From Austropuccinia psidii (taxonomy: Eukaryota > Basidiomycota > Pucciniomycetes > Pucciniales > Sphaerophragmiaceae), in the NCBI GenBank assembly GCA_023105745.1, contig JALGQZ010000004.1, forward strand, positions 61,807,112 through 61,871,111: a DNA stretch of 64,000 nt, read 5' to 3'. How positions within the stretch are numbered: position 1 is the first letter of the stretch; each line of letters begins with the position of its first letter. This document shows, in pieces, positions 35,934-47,186 of this stretch. A program made the translations under genes and the position numbers. The notes beneath the pieces were generated by a model, which was not told the DNA's origin, ran no database searches, and was given only the letters and a program-made list of their open reading frames with translations.

Positions 35934-37002
35934 TGGAAGAAAATTTCATACCACTTGAGACCCAGTCACAGGCCAACATACCAGTGACACCCTCAGAACC
36001 AGAGGGCAGCAAGGGCAAAGGAAAAAGGCTTAGTGAAGGCCTCATCACAGCCAAAAAGTGGACACCAATAGCCACTCAGAGGAGTAGAAAACCACGAAAC
36101 TCTGCTTCAATACAAGGTAAACCAACCTTAACCACTTGTACAGGGAAGATTACAATTATTAACCCAGTTGTAACCTCCAAAGGCAAACTGCCCAAATCAG
36201 CAGATAACAAATTTGTACAAGGCACAGTCAAAGGTAAATACCCTAAGAACATAAAGTTTTTGACTGCTTGCAAACACTGATATGTCCCCTGCATACCTCA
36301 GAGACCTTGGCTTCCAAAGGAACCAGCCAGAGGATAGAGCAGGAATGTCTAGAACCAGAAGACCTGAAAGAAGACACATTGGACACAGTGGTGGATGGCA
36401 AAACAATGAGGGAGATAATATCAACCTTGCCATTCACACTCCAATTCAACAGAAACCTCAAACCAGAGGACTGGAAGGATATGGATCAAGTTCTTCAAAT
36501 CCACCAACTCCTCAAAGATTTGTTTCAATGGAGTATGGACAACAAGAGGTTCAACCTAGCAACTCACTGGGCAGAACTGGGATCAAGTTGCCAGAAGATC
36601 TGTCTCAAAGAGATAGACTTCAAAGACCTTATGGTAATCACCAAGGGTTGGAATCCTACCAGGCAGCACAGACTCCTGGAGGCAAGGGCACAGAGGATAA
36701 GGGAGAATCAAGCCACTATCCAAGCTATAGAAGAACAGTTAACCCAGACAGGGCCTACTCAGATTCCTTCAGGTTCACAAGGAGCATGCCAAATCAGCTC
36801 TCCAGTGGCTTCACACCATTCAGAAACCAGCAGATCAGTGGCCAAGAGTCACCATTCTTCACAATTCCAGGAAGTTTCCAGGAGAAGACAAGGCAACAAG
36901 GGCAAAAACAAAGCCTCCTTCAACCAGAGGAGGAAGGAGTCAGACCCCATGATCCAGAAGCTGTTAGATTTGGTAAAAGAAGTGCACAAGAACCAGAAGT
37001 AG
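35934..37002 (+). CDS. ORF1 of element C: spliced accessory protein overlapping gag in another frame
   Basis: Predicted exons are 35934-36233 and 36302-37002. Intron 2 (36234-36301, 68 nt) has donor AAG|GTAAAT and acceptor ACCTCAG and contains the gag ATG. Splicing keeps the frame (exon phase 1) and gives a protein of about 333 residues, with its ATG created by splicing of intron 1. Features: a polar N-terminus with a basic stretch (GSKGKGKR), a middle segment with [13 protein letters not shown], a GWNP motif, an arginine/lysine-rich tail ([20 protein letters not shown]) and a C-terminal amphipathic segment ([12 protein letters not shown]). Element B has a counterpart with the same motif order. 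701 nt are dual-coding with gag. The basic tail suggests nucleic-acid binding. Function unknown. Confidence 0.5.
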
Positions 37003-38177
37003 TTGTAAACCACTCTAGAATCAGTAGTCCTAGTAATAGAAACATTACCCCCACTCAGACTGAAAATAACATTATCACATCTGAGAGTAACATCAACAGT
37101 GACACACTGTGGTTACAAATGTCCCAATATGCTGAGCAATCTGCAAAGCAGGCTACAGAATTTGCAGCTGCCCAAGAAAGGATGAGAAAAACTCAAGCCT
37201 CATTGGAGCAGATAGTTAAAAACCTTCAGGAAGGATATGCTCAACTGAGCAAAGCCTCTGAAGAAACCAACAAGAGACTGAATCAAGTCTCTGAAGAACA
37301 ACACCATAGTAGCAGGGACAGGGAGTGTCTGAACCAAGACATCAACAAATTGTTTGATGCCTACCATAGCTTAAAGCCCCAACCACAAGGCCAAGCTATG
37401 GAGAATCCATATCAACCAGATGACATCAAACCAGATGCCATGTTGTTGAATAAGGCAAGATCTCCATCACAATACCAGGATGGAGATGGCATGTCTTATT
37501 CAGAGAAGGAAGCCTTGAAACAGCTTCCTGAGGCCTCAAACTGGCCCAAATTCTCTGGATCAGGAGAATATGATCATATGGAACTCATAGATTATATTGA
37601 TGGACTCTTCATTGATGTACCAAGCATACCAGACTACTGGATTACTGCTAGACTGAATACTGCATTTAAAGGTCATGCAAGTATATGGTACACTGAAATG
37701 AAAGAAATCCATGGCAGAAGAAATTGGCCATGGTGGAAGAGTCAAATAATCCAAAAGTACAGTAATGGAACTTGGATATGGCAAAAGACCATGTCATTTG
37801 AGAATGACAAATACTCTGTGGACAAAGATCCATATGAGTGGTGTCTTAGACAGTCTAAAAGACTTAAAGCCATTGATCCTCAGATGAACATCCAAATGAG
37901 GAATCACAAACTCCTGACACAACTGCCAGGAGAACTAGAGCATGCAGTAAAGTGCAGATGCAACCAAAATTGCACTCTAGATGATATAGCCAATACCTCA
38001 CAAGACATAAGGAAAAGGACTAATATAGGGAAATTCACCCCATATAGAAGCAGTAGTTTCAAAGAGAAACAACCTTTCAGGGTGGAGTTTAAAGACAAAC
38101 CCAGAGAAAAAAGTGGCAGAAGTGGCAAAGAAGAAGAATTCTTGTCACAATTGTGGTTCAACAGACCACTATGCTAA
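36282..38177 (+). CDS. gag: gag of element C
   Basis: A 631-codon frame starts at ATG 36282, one base after the stop of the upstream unspliced frame. The first 240 codons overlap ORF1 and are low in hydrophobic residues. Then come a coiled-coil-like segment (about residues 265-365, [21 protein letters not shown]) and the conserved gag core ([48 protein letters not shown]). These core blocks align with gag of A and B. The knuckle is not in this frame but in the pol frame, so a +1 shift before the gag stop is needed to append it. The frame ends at 38177. Confidence 0.9.
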   Translation: MSPAYLRDLGFQRNQPEDRAGMSRTRRPERRHIGHSGGWQNNEGDNINLAIHTPIQQKPQTRGLEGYGSSSSNPPTPQRFVSMEYGQQEVQPSNSLGRTGIKLPEDLSQRDRLQRPYGNHQGLESYQAAQTPGGKGTEDKGESSHYPSYRRTVNPDRAYSDSFRFTRSMPNQLSSGFTPFRNQQISGQESPFFTIPGSFQEKTRQQGQKQSLLQPEEEGVRPHDPEAVRFGKRSAQEPEVVVNHSRISSPSNRNITPTQTENNIITSESNINSDTLWLQMSQYAEQSAKQATEFAAAQERMRKTQASLEQIVKNLQEGYAQLSKASEETNKRLNQVSEEQHHSSRDRECLNQDINKLFDAYHSLKPQPQGQAMENPYQPDDIKPDAMLLNKARSPSQYQDGDGMSYSEKEALKQLPEASNWPKFSGSGEYDHMELIDYIDGLFIDVPSIPDYWITARLNTAFKGHASIWYTEMKEIHGRRNWPWWKSQIIQKYSNGTWIWQKTMSFENDKYSVDKDPYEWCLRQSKRLKAIDPQMNIQMRNHKLLTQLPGELEHAVKCRCNQNCTLDDIANTSQDIRKRTNIGKFTPYRSSSFKEKQPFRVEFKDKPREKSGRSGKEEEFLSQLWFNRPLC

Positions 38178-41100
38178 CAACTGTCCAAAGGCAAAGAAAA
38201 AAGTCTATGCCATAGAGAAAGTCCCTGAGGAAGAACCTCCAACAGAGGATTCTGAATCAGACTCTATGGGTGATGCCATTAGAGAACCATCTGATGAGGA
38301 TAAAGACCCAAGAGAGGAATTTCTAGTGGAATACCAAGAGGAAACCCCACTAGAAATCCAGGATATACAGTTGGAAGCAGGCATGCCACAAGACACTGCC
38401 AACAAAAACTTGTGTAAACATACACAAGATGCACAAACATTCCTGGTTACACCAACCAAAGGAATGGCATATATACATGGAACAGCCACAAAAATGACTG
38501 TATGTATTGACAATGCTCAGCACCCACTGATCATTGACAGTGGAGCACACTGCTCCATAGTGGCCAGAAATTATCTGGATAAACACTTCCCAAACTGGGA
38601 AAAAGAACTCTTGCCCACCAGGGCAAAGAACTTTAAGAGTGCATCTGGAAAGATGACCTCTATTGGGACAATTATCAAAGAGATAATTATACCCCACAGA
38701 AAAGGTAATATCAGACTCAACCCAGAGTTTGTAGTGCTTGAAGATGCCCACATCCAAGGGTTTTTAATGGGGACAGATTACCAGAGGATGTATGGCATAG
38801 ATATTTACAATAGTAAAAATAGGCATATTACCATTGGTACTAACAAGGAAAAGAAATTTTCTCTTGATACATACCAGATATCTTCTCAGGACCCACTGGA
38901 AGAACTTCTGAAAGAATTCAGAGAGGGACAGTTTAGCACTACCCTCACCAGTAAACAAAAGTTAAGTTTACTGAAGATGCTGAGGAAGAATAGACCAGCA
39001 TTTGCCATTGGTGAAGAACCATTAGGCAAGATCAAAGGCCATGATATAGAACTATATCTGGATGTGGAAAGGCCTTATCCACCCATGTTAAGGAGACCTC
39101 CTTACCCAGCAAGTCTGGAGACCAGGAAAGAGATTGAGAAACATATCAATGAACTCCTGGACATGGATGTCATTAGGAAGATTGGACATAATGAGATAGT
39201 GGAAATTACCACCCCTGTCCTAATCACCTGGCATGATGGCAAGTCTAGATTGTGTGGAGACTTCAGAGCCCTGAATAACTACACAAAAGCAGACAGGTAC
39301 CCTATACCAAGGATACCTCATGCCTTGGATAAACTGGCTAAAGCCAAATACATAACCAAGATGGATTGTATGAAAGGCTTCCACCAAAATGGAGTTAAAC
39401 CAAACTCCATGAAGTTGCTCAGAATAATATGCCATATGGGCATATATGAGTACACCAGGATGCCATTTGGCATCAAAAATGCACCAGCCCACTTCCAAAG
39501 GATGATGGACACCATATTTCAGGAAGAAATAATGGAAGGCTGGATGGTAGTATATATTGATGATATCATTATATACTCAGAGACATGGGAAGACCATGTA
39601 CAATACATAGACAGAGTGCTAAGTAAATGTACACCCATCAATCTAAAAATTTCACTTAAAAAGTGTAATTTTGGCCAACAAGAGCTACTAGCTCTAGGAC
39701 ACAAAGTCTCAGGCCTTAGTCTGGCAATTGACCAGAACAAAGTAGCAGCAGTACTGCTAAAGCCAGTACCAAAGAGCATTAAAGAAATGCAATCTTTCCT
39801 TGGGTTTGCTAGCTACTATAGAAACCACATCAAAAACTTTGCCCACATAACTAGTAGCTTATACAAGTTATGCTCAAAGGATGTAGTTTTTGAAATAACC
39901 AAGGAAAGGAGGGATGCATATGAGAGGATCAAATATGAACTCACAAATGCACCTGTGCTCATCTTGCCTGACTTTGAACTACCATTCAAGTTATACATAG
40001 ATGCAGCATGCAGCCAAGGCTTAGGAGCAGCCCTTCACCAAAGACAAATTGTAGATGGTGAACCAAGAGAAGGTGTAATATGTTACATCTCCAGGCAGCT
40101 GAAAGATTCAGAAGCCAGGTATGGGGCCACCCAGACAGAATGTCTATGTCTAGTCTGGGCTCTAGAAAAACTCCATTACTATTTGGAGGGTGCAGTCTTT
40201 GAAGTCTACACAGACTGCACAGCCTTGAAGTCTTTACTAAACATGAAGACTACTAATAGACATATGCTGAGATGGCAAATAGCCATCCAGGAGTATAGAG
40301 GGAACATGACCATCATATACAAGGAAGGCAAAAGCCATACCAATGCAGATGGCCTTAGCAGATGGCCACTGGACAATGTCAAAAGCAATCCAGCTTATGA
40401 CCCTGAAGTTGCTGCAAAAATTCCTATCCATTTTATGGAGATCAATAGGAAAAAGAACTTCAGATTCTCTGAATGGGCACCAGAGAGTGGTACCCTTGAC
40501 AGTGGAAACACTGATTCAGAAGGGACAGAAACTCCCATACTGGGAATAAGTTCCTCAGAACTGCACAATGAATTTTTCAATGCAGTCCTGAAATCTTATG
40601 CTAAGCACAAACAGTGTAGCATATTACTCCAACTCCTTCAACAAAAATACAGGAGCCCAGAACTGGAAACCCAGCTGGAGGAACCCTGGTTGAGGGCCTA
40701 TAAGGACAATAAATTCTTCCTTATAGATGGCCTGATTTATCACAGAGAAAAGCACACCAGTGCACTCACAGTGATAGACAGAGACCACATCTCTCTAATC
40801 CTGCAGGAATGCCATGACTGCCCCTATATGGGACACATGAGTGAAGACAGGACCAAAGAGAGGGTAGCAAGCACAGCTTGGTGGCCCAAGTGGGAACAAG
40901 AGTTGAGTGAATACATCAACACTTGTGAAAGATGCCAAAAGGCAAATAGAAAACATGGGAAGAAATATGGGTTACTTCAACATATAGAAGAACCCAAGCA
41001 CCCATGGGAAACCATTAACATGGACTGGGTCACAGGACTTGTCCCAGGAGGCAAAGAAAACTACAATGCCTGCTTAATCATAGTTGATAGGTTCAGCAAA

Positions 41101-42138
41101 AGCATGAGATGTCTACCATGCCATAAAGAGGACACAGCCATGGACACTGCTCTGTTATTTTGGAATAACATCATATCCACCTGTGGAGTCCCCAAGATCA
41201 TAATTAGTGACAGGGACCCAAAATTCACATCTGAATTTTGGACCAACTTATATGACATGCTTGGCACCAAACTTGCTTTTTCCACAGCCTACCATCCCCA
41301 AACAGATGGCCTGGCTGAGAGAATGATCCAAACAATGGAGGACATTCTCAGGAGGTTCTGTGCCTATGGCATGGAATACAAGGACCATGAAGGATACACC
41401 CATGATTGGGTTACCCTCTTACCAGCAGTCCAGCTGGCTTATAACACAAGCCAGCACTCTACCACAGGAAAATCACCTGCACTGGTAGAGAAAGGGTGGA
41501 ATCCCCTGTTACCTGTGGATCACTTGAAGAAAAATCTTCTGACCATCCACCCCACAGCCAAAGACTTCCATGATATGTGGAAGAAAGCCTGTGATACTGC
41601 AGCCAAATGCATAGCTGAGGCCAAAGAGTATAACAAGCAGAGGTGGGACAAATCACATATGGAACCTGACTTCAAGGAAGGGGACCAGGTGTTAGTGTCT
41701 ACACTGAACTTCAACAATCTCAAAGGACCTAAGAAAATGAGAGACTCATTTGTAGGGCCCTTCACTATCATTAAGTTAATAGGGAAAAATGCAGTAGAGG
41801 TCAAGCTCACTGAGGAGTTTTCTAGGAAACACCCAGTCTTTCCAGTGAGCCTGGTCAAGCCATACTTCCAAACAGAGGAGGAAAAATTCCCCTCCAGGAA
41901 GAAGAACATCACTCCACCAGAAATAGTGGAAGTAGAAGACTCTCCTGGACCTGTGAGTAAAATCATCAGGGCCAGAAAAATCAGACTTAATGGAAAGGAT
42001 CAAAGACAATACCTAGTCAGATTCAAAAACCAGACAGCTGATAAAGACAAATGGTTGGCAGAGGATGCCATACCAGATGGGAACCTTCATTTAAGGAGAT
42101 TCAGAGCCTCTAGGAGGACTGAACAGTCTCATCAATGA
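38113..42138 (+). CDS. pol: pol of element C: knuckle, protease, RT, RNase H, integrase, chromodomain-like tail
   Basis: About 1341 codons are open in the +1 frame relative to gag; the frame is also open upstream of 38113, so the edge is nominal (GTG). A CCHC knuckle C11/C14/H19/C24 is followed by an acidic linker, protease DSG at D142, RT with YIDD at 481-484, RNase H ([14 protein letters not shown]), integrase zinc region ([16 protein letters not shown]), catalytic D971, D1033 and E1069 (35 residues between the last two, the usual D,D-35-E) and a chromodomain-like tail ([18 protein letters not shown]). No internal stops. Likely translated as gag-pol by +1 shifting near the A6 run 38107-38112, or separated from gag by a recent 1-nt insertion. 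Confidence 0.95.
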   Translation: MAEVAKKKNSCHNCGSTDHYANNCPKAKKKVYAIEKVPEEEPPTEDSESDSMGDAIREPSDEDKDPREEFLVEYQEETPLEIQDIQLEAGMPQDTANKNLCKHTQDAQTFLVTPTKGMAYIHGTATKMTVCIDNAQHPLIIDSGAHCSIVARNYLDKHFPNWEKELLPTRAKNFKSASGKMTSIGTIIKEIIIPHRKGNIRLNPEFVVLEDAHIQGFLMGTDYQRMYGIDIYNSKNRHITIGTNKEKKFSLDTYQISSQDPLEELLKEFREGQFSTTLTSKQKLSLLKMLRKNRPAFAIGEEPLGKIKGHDIELYLDVERPYPPMLRRPPYPASLETRKEIEKHINELLDMDVIRKIGHNEIVEITTPVLITWHDGKSRLCGDFRALNNYTKADRYPIPRIPHALDKLAKAKYITKMDCMKGFHQNGVKPNSMKLLRIICHMGIYEYTRMPFGIKNAPAHFQRMMDTIFQEEIMEGWMVVYIDDIIIYSETWEDHVQYIDRVLSKCTPINLKISLKKCNFGQQELLALGHKVSGLSLAIDQNKVAAVLLKPVPKSIKEMQSFLGFASYYRNHIKNFAHITSSLYKLCSKDVVFEITKERRDAYERIKYELTNAPVLILPDFELPFKLYIDAACSQGLGAALHQRQIVDGEPREGVICYISRQLKDSEARYGATQTECLCLVWALEKLHYYLEGAVFEVYTDCTALKSLLNMKTTNRHMLRWQIAIQEYRGNMTIIYKEGKSHTNADGLSRWPLDNVKSNPAYDPEVAAKIPIHFMEINRKKNFRFSEWAPESGTLDSGNTDSEGTETPILGISSSELHNEFFNAVLKSYAKHKQCSILLQLLQQKYRSPELETQLEEPWLRAYKDNKFFLIDGLIYHREKHTSALTVIDRDHISLILQECHDCPYMGHMSEDRTKERVASTAWWPKWEQELSEYINTCERCQKANRKHGKKYGLLQHIEEPKHPWETINMDWVTGLVPGGKENYNACLIIVDRFSKSMRCLPCHKEDTAMDTALLFWNNIISTCGVPKIIISDRDPKFTSEFWTNLYDMLGTKLAFSTAYHPQTDGLAERMIQTMEDILRRFCAYGMEYKDHEGYTHDWVTLLPAVQLAYNTSQHSTTGKSPALVEKGWNPLLPVDHLKKNLLTIHPTAKDFHDMWKKACDTAAKCIAEAKEYNKQRWDKSHMEPDFKEGDQVLVSTLNFNNLKGPKKMRDSFVGPFTIIKLIGKNAVEVKLTEEFSRKHPVFPVSLVKPYFQTEEEKFPSRKKNITPPEIVEVEDSPGPVSKIIRARKIRLNGKDQRQYLVRFKNQTADKDKWLAEDAIPDGNLHLRRFRASRRTEQSHQ

Positions 42139-42150
42139 TGAGCCTTTTTT

Positions 42151-42162
42151 AGAGGGAGGGTA
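42151..42162 (+). other. Polypurine tract of element C
   Basis: AGAGGGAGGGTA lies immediately before the TGTCAGCC start of the 3' LTR. Confidence 0.85.
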
Positions 42163-43600
42163 TGTCAGCCTGTGACTCAAAACCAGAGCACAAGCATGAC
42201 AGCCAATATACCATAAATCAATGGTATAGCCAAGATACCACCAAAACATGGAGCTGAGCCAAATTAGCTCAAAAGGTATCAAAAGAAAGAGGAAACTCAC
42301 CTCTTTCTGAAAATACAAGTCCCATCACCATAGGACAAGAAATAACAAAGTTATTCCTGCTCAAAGTCATTGCTGAGCATAAACCTTAATTTTCACCTCT
42401 CATCTAAAATCTAGAAGGAGAGGCTTAACCCCATCAAATGGGTATTCAAAATGAAGCTCTAAGCCAGGGCTATCCAATGGTACCAGCCAAACTGAGCTAG
42501 CACCAGTATTACTTGAGTTATGGTCAAATTCAGACCAAATAAGGGTGAACAAAACATTCACCTCTCATCTAACTTTTACAGTTTTAGTGTGAGATACTTA
42601 AAGTGGGGTCTTTTTGGAAAGAGCACAATCAGGGCTATCTGATGGTGTCATCCATTTCCCCATAACTCAACTACAACAGAAGTTATTGGCCAAACAAGCT
42701 TAATACAGCTTTTTACCCAAACCACGCCAATGTACAAAATACTTGTACATGGGATAACTTTGTCATATTTAATGATAACCATGTCAAGTTGGGTACCATT
42801 GTGTAGAGCTCATATAGAGCTATTCAATGAACCAACTTTGAGCTTGATATCTCAAAAACTGACAGAGTTATGACCATTTTAAGGTCAAAATCCCACCAGC
42901 TGTCATATACAGCCTTACCATGGGATAACACCCCATAATCATGAATATGAGGTGTCAACAGACGAAGAAGCATGTTTTTACTTCAATACCTCATATGTCA
43001 GTCAATACTGGGGTCCCATACAGTTTCTGTACAGCATTCTACGCGTCATACACGTCAGAATCAGGCTGTGAGGTCCCCAGATGAAAATTTTCACCCTGTA
43101 TTGGTGAAAACCGCCCAGATGTGGTTTCAAAACCACATCTGAGCCCAATACAGTGTATACAGGTTGTTTGCAAACCACAAGCCTGTCATGGGGAGTGAAA
43201 AATCTTCACTCCCTCTACGTGAAAAGGTTTAATCACCTTTTCACCTCCATTTCAGGATAAAAGGAGGGCTTTTCACAGCCAAAAACCTTTCCTCATCCTG
43301 CTCTTGAATACCCTACGTAGTAAACTGTCAAAAACAGTTTTACTCTTGGGTAATAATCAGGTATTATTATAATCTTAATAATTGTAGTCTTTATTATTGT
43401 AACCCAACAGGTAAAGCTGCACCCAGGGCTTTCAACAGCGCTCACCACCACTATATCCACTATAGTAAAGCCCTTTATTATTAAATTAGAACCATCTTCA
43501 ACTCTTATAAAACCTTTTTAAACCTTTATACACCGTGTCACAGTCATAGTTAAAAGTTGTAAATACACTTTATTACTCTTATCATAGACTCAGCCTGACA
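42163..43600 (+). repeat. 3' LTR of element C (1438 bp)
   Basis: It is the same length as the 5' LTR. One difference was found on reading (C at 43513 versus A at 35250). It is followed by target duplicate TTTCT. Confidence 0.97.
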
Positions 43601-46471
43601 TTTCTACATTAAGAATTATATCCACTTCATGTCCAATTATGGCACCTAGTGGCTCTTTGTCAGTTGCAAAGGCATTTTTATACTTAAATAAGAGGTCAAT
43701 CAATTTTTCTTTCATTTTTTCTGTTAATTCTTGATTGAATTCTGCCTCTTTGAGTTTTTCAGATATAAAAAGTTCTTTTTCTGGAATTTTTTCTTCATTC
43801 TTAATAACTGTGATTTGTTTTTTGTTATTTAAGAATCCAAACTTTTGTCTTTTGTTATCTCCTATGGTAAAATATCTATCCTTTTGGTTGGAGATATCTA
43901 TACCATAGATTGATAAGTAGTCATTCCCAAGTATGAAATGATTACTAGTACAGTTGTCCATTACTAACAACTCTACTTTAATTCTGACACATTGTGAGGG
44001 ATGAGGAAAAATTAGTGTTAAATCAATTATTCCAAGGGGCTTCATGCTCTCACTTGCACTACTAAATTTGACACCTTGTATTGGCATAAGTTTTTCTTGC
44101 CAGTCTGGGACAATGTTTTTAAATAACGTTTGCCAACACAAGTGCAATATGCTCCTGTATCCAAGTTAACCTTTCCTTCTTGGTTATCAACCATAACAAT
44201 ACTTATACTTGATTTTCCAGCTGTATATCCCATTCCTCTTGCAGGTTTGGCTCTATACATTTTGGCATCTTGTATGTTTGTCAGATTTGTGTCAGATGTT
44301 CCAACTTGTGGCAAGTTTGAATTAACATCCAGTACTTCATAAATTATATCAATATTATTAATTTGTGCATTAATTATATTTATTTCATCACTTTCAGAGC
44401 TTTCTGACTCTTCTGTCTCTTTTTCAGAGTCAGATTCTTCTTCTTTGTCATTGTGGTTTTCTGTTTCCACAATTTCATTAATCTTTGCTTTTTTAAGGCA
44501 ATTATTGGCTAAGTGTCCAATGCCTCCACATTTATGGCATTTTCTTTGCTCATTATTGTTGGATGTATTGGGCTTAAAGGATTCTTTTGATTTATCTTTT
44601 TTGATAAATGGTTTATTTGGGCTTTGAATGTCCAATTTTTTCCAAGTCCTGCCAATTTTTGTTCTTGTCACTATATCTTCTAGTGCATTTATATACTCTT
44701 CTGTGGAGCATGGTTCTATACACCTGCTTCTTAGGGCATGTTCTAGTTCCCCTCCACATTTTTTAAGTATTTTCATATGCACCATCTTCTGTGACATTTC
44801 TGGGTACAGTGCATTAAGCCTTTCAACTTGTTTTAAGAACCAAGTTAAAGGTTTATCTTTCTCTGGGTCAAAGAAAGAATTTTCAAATGCATTTTCTATT
44901 TTATACCTCCAGGCATCATTTGCCCATTTGGTGATCATTTCTTGTTTCCACCAAGACCAGGTATTTTTACCATTTGTTTGTCTTATGCCATAATACCATC
45001 TTTTTGCAGATTTCTCAAACAATGAATGTAATCTTGCAGTGATTAATTCATCTGGTATGGCATAGTCTTCTTGTAACATGTCAATTGTTTTAATAAATGA
45101 CATGTGGTCATATTCACCTTCTCCTGTGAATGTTGGCCATTCCTTCAATTGAGGTGCTTCCTTCATTAAGACTTGGTTATTATCTTGGTGACTCAAGTCT
45201 GTTATGAAAGGATTTGACAATTTCTCTTTTGTTTTAACAGGGCTTCTTATATGAGAAAATGGTGTTGATAAATTTGGCATATTTAAATTAGCCTCATTAA
45301 TTTTATCCATTTTTTCTGTAATAAGCCTTATTTCACTTTGAATATCATCTTTCAGATGCATTCTTGCTTCATCACTTTTTTCCACATGGTCCAAAAGTAA
45401 TTTTTGGTGTGATGAAGTCTTTTCTTCAAATTTTTCTACAGAAATACTTAATTTATTTAATTTTTCTGTAAGATTGTCAATACTCACATCATAATTGATT
45501 GTCAAAGTCTTGTCTTTGATATCTTTTATGTATTTATACAATTCTTGTTGTCCTTGTATTAATTTTTGAGTATTGTCAATTAAATTCTTTGGTTTATTAT
45601 TTTCAAGAATAAAATTAATGTTGTCAATTTCTTTCTTGTTTTGCACAAAAAGTTTTGTTAAAGAAGATAAATTGTTATTTATTTCTTGTAGTGATAATAA
45701 ACTATCTTTAATTTCTTTTAGAGGTAATATACTATTTTTAATTTCTGTTAAAGTATTTATAACATCTTTGGACAAGGTTATTTTTTTGGGAAATGAGGTT
45801 GTCTCATTCTTTGCTCTTCTTTGTCCTTGAATTCCATCAAGGTTCTGGCCATGTTGAAAACATTGTCCATGGCATCCTTTTGGATTCTTGGGATTCTGTA
45901 GCTTGGGGAATATGGTTTCTTCCAATGCCTTTTCTTTTTCTTCTTCCCTTCTTGGGGAAGTGGGTTGGCTTGGGGCTTGCTGGTAGAAGCTACTGGGGCT
46001 TCTTCCTTGGTTGCCTCCCTCTTTTTGGCATGGTAGTCCTTGTTTTTTTTGATTTGAGGTTTGGATGACAGTGGATTCCATCCATTGGAGTATTTCACTA
46101 TCTACTCCTCTTTGAGGAACTTTTTCAGGATGTGCCAGGAGTTCATCACTCCTTGGTGTATTTGAGGCAACATTTCCCAATCTTTGTCCTTGTACACTGT
46201 GCAATACTGCTTGTACTGGCTCATGTAGATGTCTATTTGAGCCCTCTGAATGTGATTTGTACCTGTTTGAGTTACTCATACTTAGTTCTAATTCAGGCTC
46301 AGATATCATGGGCATTTCTGGGACTTGCCTTTGGGATAAGGCACTTCCTTGTGTGGATTCTGTTCCACTGGGGATATTGCCCTTTCTTTTCCCTTTTGAG
46401 GGATCAGTTCTACCTCTGAGTCCAGCTCCATCTGATTGGATGGAGTATTGGGAACCTCTTCTAGTAGTCAT
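43601..46471 (-). pseudogene. gag to protease-RT linker of element B, one frameshift, cut by element C
   Basis: An ATG at 46471 opens gag: a low-complexity N-terminus overlapping ORF1, a long coiled-coil-like region (about 45740-45360, TLTEIKNSILPLKEIKDSLL), the conserved gag core, a CCHC knuckle (CHKCGGIGHLANNC) and protease (LDTGAYC). Just after the DTG, one C present in copy A (TTAAAAACCATTG) is missing at about 44118, shifting the frame. The sequence resumes in the next frame (VPDWQEKLMPIQGVKF) to the C insertion at 43601. Gag and pol are in one frame in this family. The ATG overlaps the stop of the upstream ORF (ATGA). Confidence 0.9.
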
Positions 46472-46685
46472 AATAAAAATAAAAGTATTTTAGGATAAAA
46501 ATTCTTTTTATGGTAATTATAAAAGAGGTGCTCACCTTCAGAGTCTTGAATGGTGGGTCCTGGAAAGTCTAATTTCTTAGCTTTCTTTCTTTTGGTGATA
46601 ACTGGTGTTGGAGAACTTTGACAAGTTTGTTCCACCAACCTCTCAACAGTAGCTTGGTTGTCTTCTGTTGGGTTATCTTCAAACA
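45778..46685 (-). pseudogene. ORF1 of element B: counterpart of the C ORF1, one in-frame stop
   Basis: The first exon is 46685-46536, after acceptor CTTTTTTAG, beginning TG (again needing an upstream A to make ATG), with a lysine-rich patch (ITKRKKAKK). Donor AAG|GTGAGC at 46535. The downstream ORF1 frame is reached either through one 303-nt intron ending AAATAG (46233), or through two introns: 46535-46461, then a GC-AG intron 46328-46233 with donor AAG|GCAAGT. Both keep frame. Then follow DKDWEMLPQIHQ, a TAG at 46104-46102, NGWNP, a strongly basic stretch (GKKKKKRHWKK), a C-terminal helix (AMDNVFNMARTLMEF) and the stop at 45778. The last 455 nt overlap gag in another frame. No clear donor for the first intron was found in B. 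Confidence 0.5.
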
Positions 46686-47186
46686 CTAAAAAAGACACAT
46701 AAATATAAGTCTTTTTATAAGAAGTGTTATTTTTGGCAAGATATGGCAATTTTCCATGTAGAAATTGCTTTTATATCTTTAAAAACTTGAAATGAATAAA
46801 GAAAAGAATAAAAATGAATAAAAATAACTTTTTTATTGGTTTTTAGTATTTTTTAATATTTTTTATATTTTTTATTTTTAAGGAATAAAATAAAAATTAA
46901 TATGATTCTTTTCAAATCAAATTATAATAAAAATTACTTTTAATTTATAAATTATTTTTTTTAATCACTAGAGTCACTCAAAGAAAGTTCTTGCAAGTCT
47001 AAGGATGTGAAAAACCACGTGTAAGACAGTACAATTGCTTTCCAAATGCCTCAATAGCTTTTAAAATCAATAAAATATAGAATTATTATATAATTTTATG
47101 ATTCTAAATATAATTTATTATTGCATAAACCCAAATAGAATCTTTTTAAAGGTCTTTTAAGTAAATATCACGGCCAGGCCCCCAAA
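46686..47186 (-). other. Leader of element B with primer-binding site
   Basis: AT-rich leader between the 5' LTR and ORF1. Its first 18 bases (47186-47169, minus) equal the primer-binding site of C. The following stretch aligns with the C leader up to the position of the C splice donor, where B has GATTCT instead of GTAAGT. No coding potential is seen. Confidence 0.6.

Larger units (their letters stand above)
33900..43600 (+). mobile_element. Ty3/gypsy LTR retrotransposon C, young and apparently intact
   Basis: A complete 9.7-kb plus-strand element with 1438-bp LTRs that appear to differ at a single base (A at 35250, C at 43513). Perfect 5-bp target duplications TTTCT lie at 33895-33899 and 43601-43605. 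It inserted into the pol of element B. Internal order: primer-binding site, two predicted introns, ORF1, overlapping gag, pol in the +1 frame, polypurine tract. RT, RNase H and integrase motifs are all present. It is diverged from A/B (clearly different LTR, proteins alignable throughout). The only obstacle to function is the gag-pol frame change, which may be programmed. Confidence 0.97.
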
